Source: Richelia sp. SL_2_1 (GTDB taxonomy: Bacteria > Cyanobacteriota > Cyanobacteriia > Cyanobacteriales > Nostocaceae). From it: 64,000 nt of DNA. Of the stretch, positions 45,459 through 55,177 are shown one piece after another. The notes below the pieces were generated by a model, which had not been told where the DNA came from, ran no database searches, and saw only the letters and a program-made list of their open reading frames with translations. The stretch spans positions 1-64,000 of the forward strand of contig JAAUSO010000011.1 in the NCBI GenBank assembly GCA_012033205.1. Direction: 5' to 3'. The translations under genes were made by a program, and so were the position numbers. Each line of letters begins with the position of its first letter. The first letter of the stretch is position 1.

Positions 45459-45956
45459 TCATCCTTTCATTATTTTAGAAGCAAGTATATTAAAAATTTC
45501 TTCTACATTTAATCCAGTTTTTGCACTAGTTTTAATCGTAATCCATCCCTTGTTTTCCAGATTTTCAATATTTGTAGAATCTAACTCCCATTCATCTTGT
45601 AAATCCCACTTATTCAACACTAAAATAAAAGGTACTTTACCCAAATTATCTTCAACTCGTTGTTGTAATTCAACAGCTTTTTCCAAAGTAGTTTTTCGTG
45701 TTCCATCCACTACTAACAAATAACCAGATGAACCTCTTAAATAAGAAGTTCTTAATTTTTGAAATTCATCTTCTCCATACAAATCCCACAAAATCAAACT
45801 TAATTCTTGTTCTTTTACTTGTACTGTTTTTTTATCAATTTTTACCCCTACAGTGGTTTGATATTTTTCTGAAAATATGCTGTAAACGAATTTAGCTACT
45901 AAGCTTGTTTTACCAGTAGCAAATGCACCTACCATACAGATTTTTTTCTGGAGCAT
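45459..45956 (-). CDS. Ras/Rab-like small GTPase
   Basis: G1 GAFATGKTSLV, G2 YQTTVGVKI, G3 LWDLYGEDEF, G4 LNKWD, G5 TSAKTG. Confidence 0.95.
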   Translation of the reverse strand: MLQKKICMVGAFATGKTSLVAKFVYSIFSEKYQTTVGVKIDKKTVQVKEQELSLILWDLYGEDEFQKLRTSYLRGSSGYLLVVDGTRKTTLEKAVELQQRVEDNLGKVPFILVLNKWDLQDEWELDSTNIENLENKGWITIKTSAKTGLNVEEIFNILASKIMKG

Positions 45957-45972
45957 TAGCTATTTGACTCCT

Positions 45973-47808
45973 CTATTTATATTTAGTAATGTCGTCTATG
46001 ATAACCTTGAAGGAGACTCTACGATTAAGTTTTTTTTCTTCTTCGGTTGATTCAGGACGTAAAAGATTTTCAGAGTCTAAAGATTTTGTCCGAAAATAAT
46101 TTTTGTTAATACCTTGGGATGTAAGATAAGCTAAAATCTTCTCGGCACGATTTTGAGAAAGTTTGATATTTGCTTGTTTATCTCCTAAACTATTTGCATA
46201 TCCCTCAATTTCGATGAAAATATCTTTTTCTAAAGATTTAGCAGCATCAATCAAATTTTGTAATTTTGGTAATAATTTTAAGAGTTTTTCGGTTTCACCG
46301 GGTAAAAATTGAGTTTTATCATTTTCAAAAAGCAAGATGATTTCTTCAATTTCTTGTTTGTAAGTATTAAGTTGTTCAATATCTAAATTAGTCAGATTTT
46401 CATCTTTATATTGATTAATTCCCAAAATAGATAGGGATGATTGTTGTTCTCTAGCGGATAAAATCCATTCACGAGGGGCAAAACCTGTAGCGTTCAAAAC
46501 ACCATTTTCATCAAGAGTGAAAGTAACAGTTTTCGGTTTTTGTAGAAAATTTTCGGCTCTTTTGATAATAATTTCTTGTTCTAAAGATATAAAAGGTTTC
46601 CATTGATAAACAACTGCTTTTTCATTGATATTCAATTGTTTCATTAACTGATTCGGTTCAACTGCTAAGGGATCGCGCATCCCTGTTACCAAATATTTCC
46701 CATTTATTATATCCGTTTTAGTCACCAAAATTCCCGGTTGAGCTTGCAAAGTTTTGAGATAATTATTCCAACGTTGATTATCTCTAATGACATTAAATCC
46801 CCAAATACCTAATACCGTCGTCAGTATTGCCACAGAAACCCATGCATAAGTATATTTAGTGTTAGTAGGATTTCGATAATGAGATTCTAGACAATTTTCT
46901 AAATACGGCTTACTAGCTACAAACGGTTGAGTATCACCAGAAAAATTTTCAATTTCTCGACTTAATTTTAAATGTATTTTTTCTAAAACATTCTTAAAAA
47001 CAATTCTTAACTCTTCCGGTGCATTTCCGCGAATAATACCCGCTAAAACTGCTGTAGGCCCTTCTTCAATCCAAATTGTCAATTCCCCAAATTCTAAAGT
47101 ATGCAGCCCCTCATGCTTTCGTACTTCAAAAGAGTCTTTGACAAAATCTTGAATCGCTGTCAACATTGCCGAAACCAAAGATGGGTCTTGAGCCGCTACC
47201 TTGGATGCTACTATATGCTGTAAAATCAATCCGCTGTGCCTGTGAATCAGAAATACCTGTTCCACACGGTAAATCAGCGTCCTTAACAGTACAACTTCCG
47301 CAAAGGATTTCCCCGTTTGTCTCGCTTCTATTCTCCACTTCAAACTTTGCGGTGAAGCACTGTATTCTAAAGCCCGATTAAACGACTGTAGCATTTCATC
47401 CAAAGTCGTGGCGATCGCCTTTCTTGTCGCAGGACCAATAATCGGGAAAATCGCTTGGGAAAGTATGTTAATATCTTTTTTGACAGAAGACTCAATGGCT
47501 TGCTCAACAGTAGGAATCATCGCTTCAGACAATTGATCATCTTGCATTGTCCGCAAAATAACCGCTTCGGGAAGCATCTTACTGATATCTTCAGCATCAA
47601 CTTGAGGATTATCCAATTTTTGATAAAACTTATCAAGTTTTGGTTGCTCTATTCCTAAAAGTAAACTTCGCAATTCAGTCAATTCATTCAATTCATTTAA
47701 TTCATCTAATTCATTGAATTGATGATTTTCTTTAATATTATTATTGTGATTATTCTGATGATTTTTTAAAGGTTCTTCTGCTAATCTATTGCCGTTATAA
47801 TTATTCAT
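45973..47808 (-). CDS. OmpA-like membrane protein with large cytoplasmic N-terminal region
   Basis: TM AWVSVAILTTVLGIWGFNVI; C-term IEIEGYANSLGDKQANIKLSQNRAEKILAYLTSQGI...NRRVSFKV (OmpA domain); N-part FLIHRHSGLILQHI...LTIWIEEGPTAVLAGIIRG, possibly roadblock/longin-like. Confidence 0.88.
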   Translation of the reverse strand: MNNYNGNRLAEEPLKNHQNNHNNNIKENHQFNELDELNELNELTELRSLLLGIEQPKLDKFYQKLDNPQVDAEDISKMLPEAVILRTMQDDQLSEAMIPTVEQAIESSVKKDINILSQAIFPIIGPATRKAIATTLDEMLQSFNRALEYSASPQSLKWRIEARQTGKSFAEVVLLRTLIYRVEQVFLIHRHSGLILQHIVASKVAAQDPSLVSAMLTAIQDFVKDSFEVRKHEGLHTLEFGELTIWIEEGPTAVLAGIIRGNAPEELRIVFKNVLEKIHLKLSREIENFSGDTQPFVASKPYLENCLESHYRNPTNTKYTYAWVSVAILTTVLGIWGFNVIRDNQRWNNYLKTLQAQPGILVTKTDIINGKYLVTGMRDPLAVEPNQLMKQLNINEKAVVYQWKPFISLEQEIIIKRAENFLQKPKTVTFTLDENGVLNATGFAPREWILSAREQQSSLSILGINQYKDENLTNLDIEQLNTYKQEIEEIILLFENDKTQFLPGETEKLLKLLPKLQNLIDAAKSLEKDIFIEIEGYANSLGDKQANIKLSQNRAEKILAYLTSQGINKNYFRTKSLDSENLLRPESTEEEKKLNRRVSFKVIIDDITKYK

Positions 47809-47917
47809 CAGTATTCTTTAATTCTCTAATAATTAAACTTAAATAAATTCAATCAAAAAGTCATTCATTTATTTAACAGTTATCAATTAACCGTGATAAC
47901 TGTTAACTGATAACTGA

Positions 47918-48523
47918 TTATTGAGAATTCAACCGCAAAGCTAATTCCGAAAATAAAGCAGCTAATTGAGAACGATCTGTTTTTTCACTACGAAGTTCAT
48001 AGGTTTCTCGCTCTAGTAAACCGACAAGTTCTTCATATTTTTGGCGAATATCATCATGTAAGTTTTGAGATTGATTAAAAATTTGCTGACGCAATTCTCG
48101 CTGAATTTTATTTGCTTCCTCATCAATTTCAGCCATCTTTTTCTCTAAAGATTCAGCAACTTTCTTCTGCTCTTCAGTAATAACTTTCAATGCTTCATCA
48201 CGCTTGACTTGTTCATTTTTCGTTTTAGCACCCAAAGCATCTGTTTCTTCTCTAATATAAGTTTCTAAGGAATCTAATCTTTTTCTCGTCTCATCTCTTA
48301 AATCCGTACATTCTTTAACTAAACGCTCTTCCAAACGAGAAAACTTCTTATCCAATTCTCGCATTTGAGAGCCAACTAAAATATCTCTAACTTTATGCAA
48401 GCTATTATTTTCATGAATCTCAGGATTACTATATCCTACAGGCTTACTAGTATCTCTAGTTGATACTATTTGTCCTGTTTCTCGCGAAATATTATTGTTG
48501 TGTTCTTCCGACGAATTCATCAT
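47918..48523 (-). CDS. Coiled-coil protein
   Basis: Heptad-rich KVRDILVGSQMRELDKKFSRLEERLVKECTDLRDETRKRLDSLETYIREE. Confidence 0.8.
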   Translation of the reverse strand: MMNSSEEHNNNISRETGQIVSTRDTSKPVGYSNPEIHENNSLHKVRDILVGSQMRELDKKFSRLEERLVKECTDLRDETRKRLDSLETYIREETDALGAKTKNEQVKRDEALKVITEEQKKVAESLEKKMAEIDEEANKIQRELRQQIFNQSQNLHDDIRQKYEELVGLLERETYELRSEKTDRSQLAALFSELALRLNSQ

Positions 48524-49165
48524 TCAAATTCCTAATAACATCTTTTTATTCCGCCAAAAAGGTCGTAATTTTATTCATACACTCTGAGAATAATACGTAG
48601 TAACTTATACTCATGTAATTAAGTACAAACTTTAACTACTCAGCTAGGTAGCATCGTAAAAATACCAGTAAAAAAACATCCTCCTTAAGATTGAGATTAG
48701 ATTATACATAAGAAATTATTATTATTACAACTATTATTAACTAGAATAAATAAATTTTAATTAACATTAGATTAATAATATTGAGTTATCTGGACTAAAA
48801 AGCGGGTTGATGACAAAAGTCTGAATTGATCAACATCTTGATTTTTCCGATTGTTGAGAATGGGACGAGACATGATATCACTCATCGTGATTGTGATATT
48901 GAGTTAACAATCAGGAATAAAGAACAGCGAGAAGCAGTAAATAGATTGTTTTAGAGTAATTTTTCTTTAATTAAGTAATCTAAAACAAGTTTTGAGAAAT
49001 TTTTGACAGAAGTATTGTTTGATTCAAAAAATGTGATGTTTATGATTTGGATAATTAAATTTTACCATTATGACTGACCTGAGAAAAAAGGGGTTTTTAG
49101 CTTGATATAGATAAACAAGGAGCATTATAGCCTGACAATAAAGGCAATAAAGTTGTGAAAATTAG

Positions 49166-49458
49166 ATGAAAGATTTTAGTCAGTTACTTATTGATAAAAA
49201 AGAAATAATTGTAGAAAACTGGCTGAAAAAAGTTCATGAGGACAATCAGATTGAAAGTCTAGCTATAGTAAATCATCTTGAATATGTTTTGCTAGCTTTA
49301 GCAACGGTTCTTTGCAAAAATCAACATTTTTGGATTTTGAGTCGGTAGTAGAAGCGAGTTTAAATCATGGAATTCTCCGTGCCGAGCAAGGTTATGATGC
49401 TTCAGAAATAGGTAGAAAATATCATTTGTTTCGTCAAGAGATATTTTCGATTTTATAA
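49166..49458 (+). pseudogene. RsbRD/sensor-kinase N-terminal-like remnant, frameshifted near 49330 and truncated
   Basis: MKDFSQLLIDKKEIIVENWLKKVHED ... then in another frame DFESVVEASLNHGILRAEQGYDASEIGRKYHLFRQEIFSIL*. Confidence 0.65.
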
Positions 49459-49556
49459 GTAAGTAAAAATCAAAATAATTATCATGTGTTACTACCTAAT
49501 CTATGAGAATAACCGGAACTTTTAACGCCGTTCGATTTAATATCCAATATGATAAT

Positions 49557-50285
49557 TTAAAGAAAACCCTCTTCCTTTAAAATTGTTAAAGCATTTTCCG
49601 CAGCCATTTTTTTAGCTTCTGGAATACTTTTTCCCGTACCTTCTCCGTATTTTCGATTATCTACAAATACTTCACAGAGAAATTCTGGAGCATGAGGTAA
49701 ACCACCGATTTTTGTTGAAATATACTTAGGTAGTAATGGTGGATTTTGGGGAATGTGTCGTTGAACCCAGACTTGAAATTGATTTATTGAATCGAGATGA
49801 GAACGAGATTCAAGTATTTCTTCAGGTACAGAATCAAATAACGGTTCAATAACATCGCGTACTACTTCAACATTAAAATTATTATCCAGATAATAAGCTG
49901 CAATTACAGCTTCAAAAGTGTTGCTAAGTAAATTAGGATTTTGAAATCCTTTTTCACGAATAGCACCCTTACCCAATCGCATCTTTTTGTCTAAACCAAC
50001 TTCCAAAGCAAACCTTGCTAACTGCTTTTGATCTACTAATGCTGAACGTCTACGAGTTAATTGATCTTCTTCAATATCTGGATGACGACGATAAAGATAG
50101 TCTCCACTCAGATAGGTTAATAAAGCATCACCCAAAAATTCTAAGCGTTCATTATGTTCTCCTGATTGAGGATTTTCGTGAACGTAAGAGCGGTGAGTTA
50201 ATGCACTATGCAAAAGTGAATTATCTTGAAATTTTTCTTCTTGAATAATTTCTAAAAAGTTATCTTGTTTGGGTTTTTTTTTCAT
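49557..50285 (-). CDS. rnc: Ribonuclease III
   Basis: HSALTHRSYVHE, NERLEFLGDALL signature, C-term dsRBD. Confidence 0.96.
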   Translation of the reverse strand: MKKKPKQDNFLEIIQEEKFQDNSLLHSALTHRSYVHENPQSGEHNERLEFLGDALLTYLSGDYLYRRHPDIEEDQLTRRRSALVDQKQLARFALEVGLDKKMRLGKGAIREKGFQNPNLLSNTFEAVIAAYYLDNNFNVEVVRDVIEPLFDSVPEEILESRSHLDSINQFQVWVQRHIPQNPPLLPKYISTKIGGLPHAPEFLCEVFVDNRKYGEGTGKSIPEAKKMAAENALTILKEEGFL

Positions 50286-50496
50286 TGATTTAGCAACTAA
50301 TAAAACTAAAACTTATTTGATATTATTCTGCTATTTTGACAACAGAAGCAGATATCGCATTCAAAAGTCCAGTTATACTATCAATAGCATTATAACTTTG
50401 ATAATCAACATGGCGATCGCCCTAGCTATATGATTCTCGGCTGCCAAAACAAGGTAAGCTAAATTTAGACTAATTAGACTAATTATTATCTAAAAA

Positions 50497-52536
50497 ATGG
50501 CTGCATCCAGTATTATTTCTACTGTGACAACTTTTCCTTTAACCGCTGTCGTTGGTCAAGAAGCGATTAAATTAGCTTTACTATTAACAGCAGTCGATCC
50601 AGAATTGGGGGGAGTCGCAATCGCAGGACGTAGAGGAACTGCAAAATCAGTGATGGCTCGTGCTATTCACGCTTTATTACCACCGATTGAAGTTGTCAAA
50701 AATTCCATTAGTAATTGTAATCCCAATCAACCGCAAGAATGGGATGACGATTTATTGTCTAGAGAGGTTAAATTTAACGTCTCAGATATGGAAACGGAAA
50801 TTATCCCCGCACCGTTCATCCAAATTCCTTTGGGAGTCACTGAAGATCGACTTTTGGGTTCGGTAGATGTGGAAAAATCTGTCAAGCAGGGAGATACAGT
50901 ATTTCAACCAGGTTTACTAGCAGCAGCTCATCGGGGAGTGCTGTATGTAGATGAAATCAATCTTTTAGATGAGCAAATTAGTAATCAACTTTTAACTGTA
51001 TTATCCGCAGGACGTAATCAAATCGAACGAGAAGGAATCAGTTTTCAACATCCTTGTAAACCGTTATTTATCGCTACTTATAATCCCGAAGAAGGAAATT
51101 TACGAGAACATTTACTTGACAGAATTGCCATTTCCCTGTCAGCAGATAGTGTTTTAGGTTTAGATTTACGAGTTGAAGCAGTAGAACAAGCAATTGCTTA
51201 TTCTCGTTCTCCTCAAGAATTTCTCCAACAGTATACAGAAGATATCGACTCAATCAAAACCCAAATTGTATTAGCGCGGGAATGGTTGAAAGAAGTTACC
51301 ATCACTCACGAACAAATTAACTATCTTGTCGAAGAAGCAATTCGCGGTGTAGTTCAAGGACATCGTGCCGAATTATTTGCAGTACGAGTTGCTAAAGCTT
51401 CCGCAGCCCTGGATGGGCGGGATAAAGTCACTCCCGAAGATTTACGTCGTGCAGTGGAATTAGTCATAGTACCCCGTGCAACAGTAATTCAAACACCACC
51501 AGAAGAACAACAGCCACCTCCTCCTCCTCCACAAAGCCAAGAACAATCAGAAGACGAATCAGAACAAGAGCAAGACGAACAACAAGAAAAAGAGGATACT
51601 GATGACGAATCAAATCAAGATGAACTTGAACCACCAGGAATTCCCGAAGAATTCATCTTTGATCCAGAAGGTGTAATTTTAGATGAAAGTGTGCTGTATT
51701 TTGCTCAAATGGCACAGCGTCAAGGTAACTCCGGAAGTCGCGGTTTAATATTTTCCGACGATAGAGGAAGATATATCAAACCGATGTTACCTAAAGGAAA
51801 AGTTCGTCGTATTGCCGTAGATGCCACATTAAGAGCCGCAGCACCATATCAAAAAGCACGACGACAAAGACATCCCGGTAGAAACGTTATCGTAGAACAA
51901 GGTGATATTCGCGCCAAACGTTTAGCAAGAAAAGCCGGAGCATTAATCATATTCGTTGTAGATGCTTCCGGTTCAATGGCACTCAATCGGATGCAATCAG
52001 CCAAAGGTGCCGTCATGCAATTATTAACAGAAGCATATCAAAACCGCGACCAAGTAGCTTTAATTCCCTTCCGAGGAGAACAAGCAGAAGTCGTATTACC
52101 ACCCACACGCTCCATTACCCTAGCTCGTACCCGTTTAGAAAAGATGCCTTGCGGAGGTGGTTCACCCTTAGCTCACGGTTTAACCCAAGCCGCTCACGTC
52201 GGTTTAAATGCTCAAAGAAGCGGAGATATTGGACAAGTTGTCATAGTCGCTATCACCGATGGAAGGGGTAATATACCATTATCCCGTTCTTTAGGAGAAC
52301 CTCAAGAACCTGGAGAAAAACCAGATATCAAAGGGGAATTATTACAAATTGCCGCCAAAATTCGCGCTTTAGGAATGCAACTGTTAGTAATCGACACCGA
52401 AAGTAAATTTGTGTCTACAGGGTTCGCCAAAGAGCTAGCAAAGAACGCCGGGGGCAAATATTATCATTTACCTAAAGCCACAGATAAAGCCATCGCCGCA
52501 ATGACAAAAGGCGCGATCGCAAATCTCAAAAGTTAG
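50497..52536 (+). CDS. chlD: Magnesium chelatase ATPase subunit D
   Basis: [34 protein letters not shown], acidic/proline-rich linker, VWA domain [13 protein letters not shown]. Confidence 0.97.
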   Translation: MAASSIISTVTTFPLTAVVGQEAIKLALLLTAVDPELGGVAIAGRRGTAKSVMARAIHALLPPIEVVKNSISNCNPNQPQEWDDDLLSREVKFNVSDMETEIIPAPFIQIPLGVTEDRLLGSVDVEKSVKQGDTVFQPGLLAAAHRGVLYVDEINLLDEQISNQLLTVLSAGRNQIEREGISFQHPCKPLFIATYNPEEGNLREHLLDRIAISLSADSVLGLDLRVEAVEQAIAYSRSPQEFLQQYTEDIDSIKTQIVLAREWLKEVTITHEQINYLVEEAIRGVVQGHRAELFAVRVAKASAALDGRDKVTPEDLRRAVELVIVPRATVIQTPPEEQQPPPPPPQSQEQSEDESEQEQDEQQEKEDTDDESNQDELEPPGIPEEFIFDPEGVILDESVLYFAQMAQRQGNSGSRGLIFSDDRGRYIKPMLPKGKVRRIAVDATLRAAAPYQKARRQRHPGRNVIVEQGDIRAKRLARKAGALIIFVVDASGSMALNRMQSAKGAVMQLLTEAYQNRDQVALIPFRGEQAEVVLPPTRSITLARTRLEKMPCGGGSPLAHGLTQAAHVGLNAQRSGDIGQVVIVAITDGRGNIPLSRSLGEPQEPGEKPDIKGELLQIAAKIRALGMQLLVIDTESKFVSTGFAKELAKNAGGKYYHLPKATDKAIAAMTKGAIANLKS

Positions 52537-52615
52537 TTCGTAGGTTGGGTTAGACGCACGACAATATTTGATAATTAACGGATCAATTGGTATTGCGTCG
52601 TAACCCAACATCAAC
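52536..52615. repeat. REP-like inverted repeat (type shared with 56.4-57.7 kb)
   Basis: gtaggttgggttagacgcacgacaa...attgcgtcgtaacccaacatc. Confidence 0.9.
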
Positions 52616-52731
52616 TTTTTAAGTAATCCCAATCGTTTCAAGCTTTTTGGTTGTTATCGTATATCTTGTTTTATTTACCGCTCCTTAAAACTTAAACAAA
52701 TCTAAACCTTGTTAAACAAGATTACAGGTAT

Positions 52732-54327
52732 TCAAGATGCAGGTCGAGCAGTACTACCTACTTGCGGGGAGGAATCTCGCCTCCCTGATGAAGCACCTTC
52801 GGGTTTCCCATATGACCTGGTTTTATCCTGATCATACAGGCTGACCTCATCCCGGCTGTTAGCCACGCCATAAAAACTATGTCGTCTCAGACTCCATAGT
52901 TGTTTATGTAACATCCTCCAGTAACTCCAAGCGTGCCGATGTCTATCCTCTGGCAGAAATCGGGCGTATCTGGCTGGGGGACGCTCACTTTTATGCAAAG
53001 CTCTACGAGCTAAAACCAGTGCAGCAGCAGTATCTGATGATAGTCCGTAAAGCTTTAAAAACTTTGTTAATCCAATTAATGATGAGTAAGCAGGATTAAC
53101 TTTTATTACTTGAATACCCCATTTCGATGCTCTGGATTCAAGTATTGACAAAAACTGGGAATATGCAAAATTTGAAAGCATCCTTGAATAACGAACACCA
53201 CTTTCTCTCATTGATGCTTTTTTGGCAGAAAAATCAAGTTTCTCAACTGTAATAGGACATTGATAAAAACTTGCTAATTTGACGATATGAGCTACAGTTT
53301 CTCCCAAGGTTGCTTTGACTTGGTGAGAAGAACGGTCACGCAAATTAATTTTTATTTGACCTCGTGCTTTGAGGTTTCCCTCTTGATCAGAATATGCCCA
53401 ACCGATTACCGACGGATTCAAATCGATACCTATCATTCCATTAGAAGAACGGGATTGAATCGGTACTTCGGGACGTTTTACTGTCACAAAAACATACCAT
53501 TTACCATTATCTTTTTTAACAAATCTCCAAGTTAAGGCACTACCCTTTAACAGAGCATATTCTATATTTTGATCACCATATTTAAATTGAATTCTAGAGG
53601 CAAAAACGTACTTACCTTTCTTGTGAGATAAAACTTGTGGCACGCGGATTTTAATATTTCCATCAATTGATAATTGACAATTTTGACATCCTGCTGTTTC
53701 ATCAGATGAACCAACAAGCAGAAATTGTGAGTTACGTTTTTGCTGCCAATCATCTAACCATTCATAATGGTTAGAATAGCCATTTTCTTCTAATTTATGC
53801 TGTGCTTGGAATAATTTACGAGAACCAAAAATTATCCCTGATGTTTTTGTTTTTAATAACTCAAGTTTGTGATTTTTTAGAGATAAACGTCGTTGTTTTT
53901 GATGGATTTCCCATTTTAACTGTTTTTTAAGAGTCTTATAACCGTTAATTCCACAGCATGGATAAAGCTTTTTTAATTTGTTGATTTTGGCTGTAATAGA
54001 TTTCTTTAAACCTTTTATCGATAATTGTAATTCTTTTATATATCTATTTAAACATTCCTTCTCCGAGGATATTTTACCTTTTATTGAAGCGTAAATACTA
54101 TTAAACTGCCGTGCATTTATACCGTATATTGTTTGATATGAAGATTTTAGAGTATTTAACTTTTCACCTCTAGATAATCCAATATAAAGATTTCGCTCTA
54201 CTTTACCAAACAATTTCCCCATCTCTTCACAAAAGTCAATAAGGTAGGACGGGACTAAAGTTTGATAAGTGAGGCAGTGCGGTCTTGGGGGTTTCTCCCA
54301 GGAGCAACTGCCGGTGATGCTGCTCAT
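52732..54327 (-). CDS. tnpB: TnpB family protein (531 aa) with candidate RuvC acidic residues
   Basis: GMIGIDLNPSVIGWAYSD, PITVEKLDFSAKK, GLSSDTAAALVLARRAL; no CxxC zinc ribbon between the last two motifs. Confidence 0.88.
   Translation of the reverse strand: MSSITGSCSWEKPPRPHCLTYQTLVPSYLIDFCEEMGKLFGKVERNLYIGLSRGEKLNTLKSSYQTIYGINARQFNSIYASIKGKISSEKECLNRYIKELQLSIKGLKKSITAKINKLKKLYPCCGINGYKTLKKQLKWEIHQKQRRLSLKNHKLELLKTKTSGIIFGSRKLFQAQHKLEENGYSNHYEWLDDWQQKRNSQFLLVGSSDETAGCQNCQLSIDGNIKIRVPQVLSHKKGKYVFASRIQFKYGDQNIEYALLKGSALTWRFVKKDNGKWYVFVTVKRPEVPIQSRSSNGMIGIDLNPSVIGWAYSDQEGNLKARGQIKINLRDRSSHQVKATLGETVAHIVKLASFYQCPITVEKLDFSAKKASMRESGVRYSRMLSNFAYSQFLSILESRASKWGIQVIKVNPAYSSLIGLTKFLKLYGLSSDTAAALVLARRALHKSERPPARYARFLPEDRHRHAWSYWRMLHKQLWSLRRHSFYGVANSRDEVSLYDQDKTRSYGKPEGASSGRRDSSPQVGSTARPAS
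52735..52830 (-). ncRNA. Candidate omega/reRNA region overlapping the tnpB 3' end
   Basis: GGGAGGcgagattCCTCCC hairpin (52767-52785) within the low-complexity tnpB C-terminal coding tail; position expected for TnpB guide RNA. Confidence 0.4.
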
Positions 54328-54929
54328 TTTAATGAATCTGCTACTTCTCTTAACTGTTGAACGATTTGCTTGTTTTTATGACTATGGCTACCATACAATC
54401 TGGCACTAAATACCGTAATAATTTCTATTACATCTGCGGCTAAATCTTCCTCAAATGTCGAATCTTCTGAGCGATTAATGATAATTACTTCACAGCCAAA
54501 CTGTTGACATAAACTGAATATTAATTCCGAGCCAAATCTTAATAATCTATCTTTATGACATAAAACTAACCGCTCTACTTGATATGTTGTGATTAATTTT
54601 ATTAGCCTAATTAACCCCTTTTTACGGTAATTTAATCCGCTTCCTAGGTCACTGATTATTTCATAACTCCAACCATGTTTAGCACAGTAAGCTTCTAAGA
54701 CTATTTTTTGACGTTTCAAATCTTCTTTCTGGTCATGACTACTGACTCTTGCGTATGCTACTGTTAATGTTGATGCATTTTTATTACCAACCAAACTACT
54801 GACTTCATAACGACGATGACCTCCTGCTGTTCTCTCTGATTTAATTTGACCAGTTCGTTCCCATTCCCTTAAGGTTTTAGGAGTTACTCCAAGTAGGTCA
54901 GCTGCTTGTTGAATCGTCAGTTTGGACAC
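54324..54929 (-). CDS. tnpA: IS607 family transposase TnpA (serine recombinase)
   Basis: LTIQQAADLLGVTPKTLREWERTGQIKSERTAGGHRRYE; AYARVSSHDQKEDLKRQ catalytic Ser motif. Confidence 0.96.
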   Translation of the reverse strand: MSKLTIQQAADLLGVTPKTLREWERTGQIKSERTAGGHRRYEVSSLVGNKNASTLTVAYARVSSHDQKEDLKRQKIVLEAYCAKHGWSYEIISDLGSGLNYRKKGLIRLIKLITTYQVERLVLCHKDRLLRFGSELIFSLCQQFGCEVIIINRSEDSTFEEDLAADVIEIITVFSARLYGSHSHKNKQIVQQLREVADSLK

Positions 54930-55177
54930 ATTGGTGAACTTGAACTACTAACCCATAATACCTTGAATATTGTTCAGCAAAGTATAAGATTGTTTAACTT
55001 TTATGTAGCTGTTGTTAAGCCCCGCTTCGGAAGGATTATTTTTTAGGGTCAACTTGCGATACTTAGAGTGAGACAATAAAAAAAAACTCAATTTTTCAGC
55101 ATTATTTTCTTAATTATTCTGACTTTTCGCTTTGACTTGACTGTAATCTTTTTATACTTCAAGTTGAAGTACAGAAT

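Larger units (their letters stand above)
52690..54960 (-). mobile_element. IS607-type insertion sequence (approximate ends)
   Basis: tnpA-tnpB pair with 4-nt ATGA overlap; TnpA has MerR-like HTH plus serine recombinase. Termini not determinable by TIR. Confidence 0.88.
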
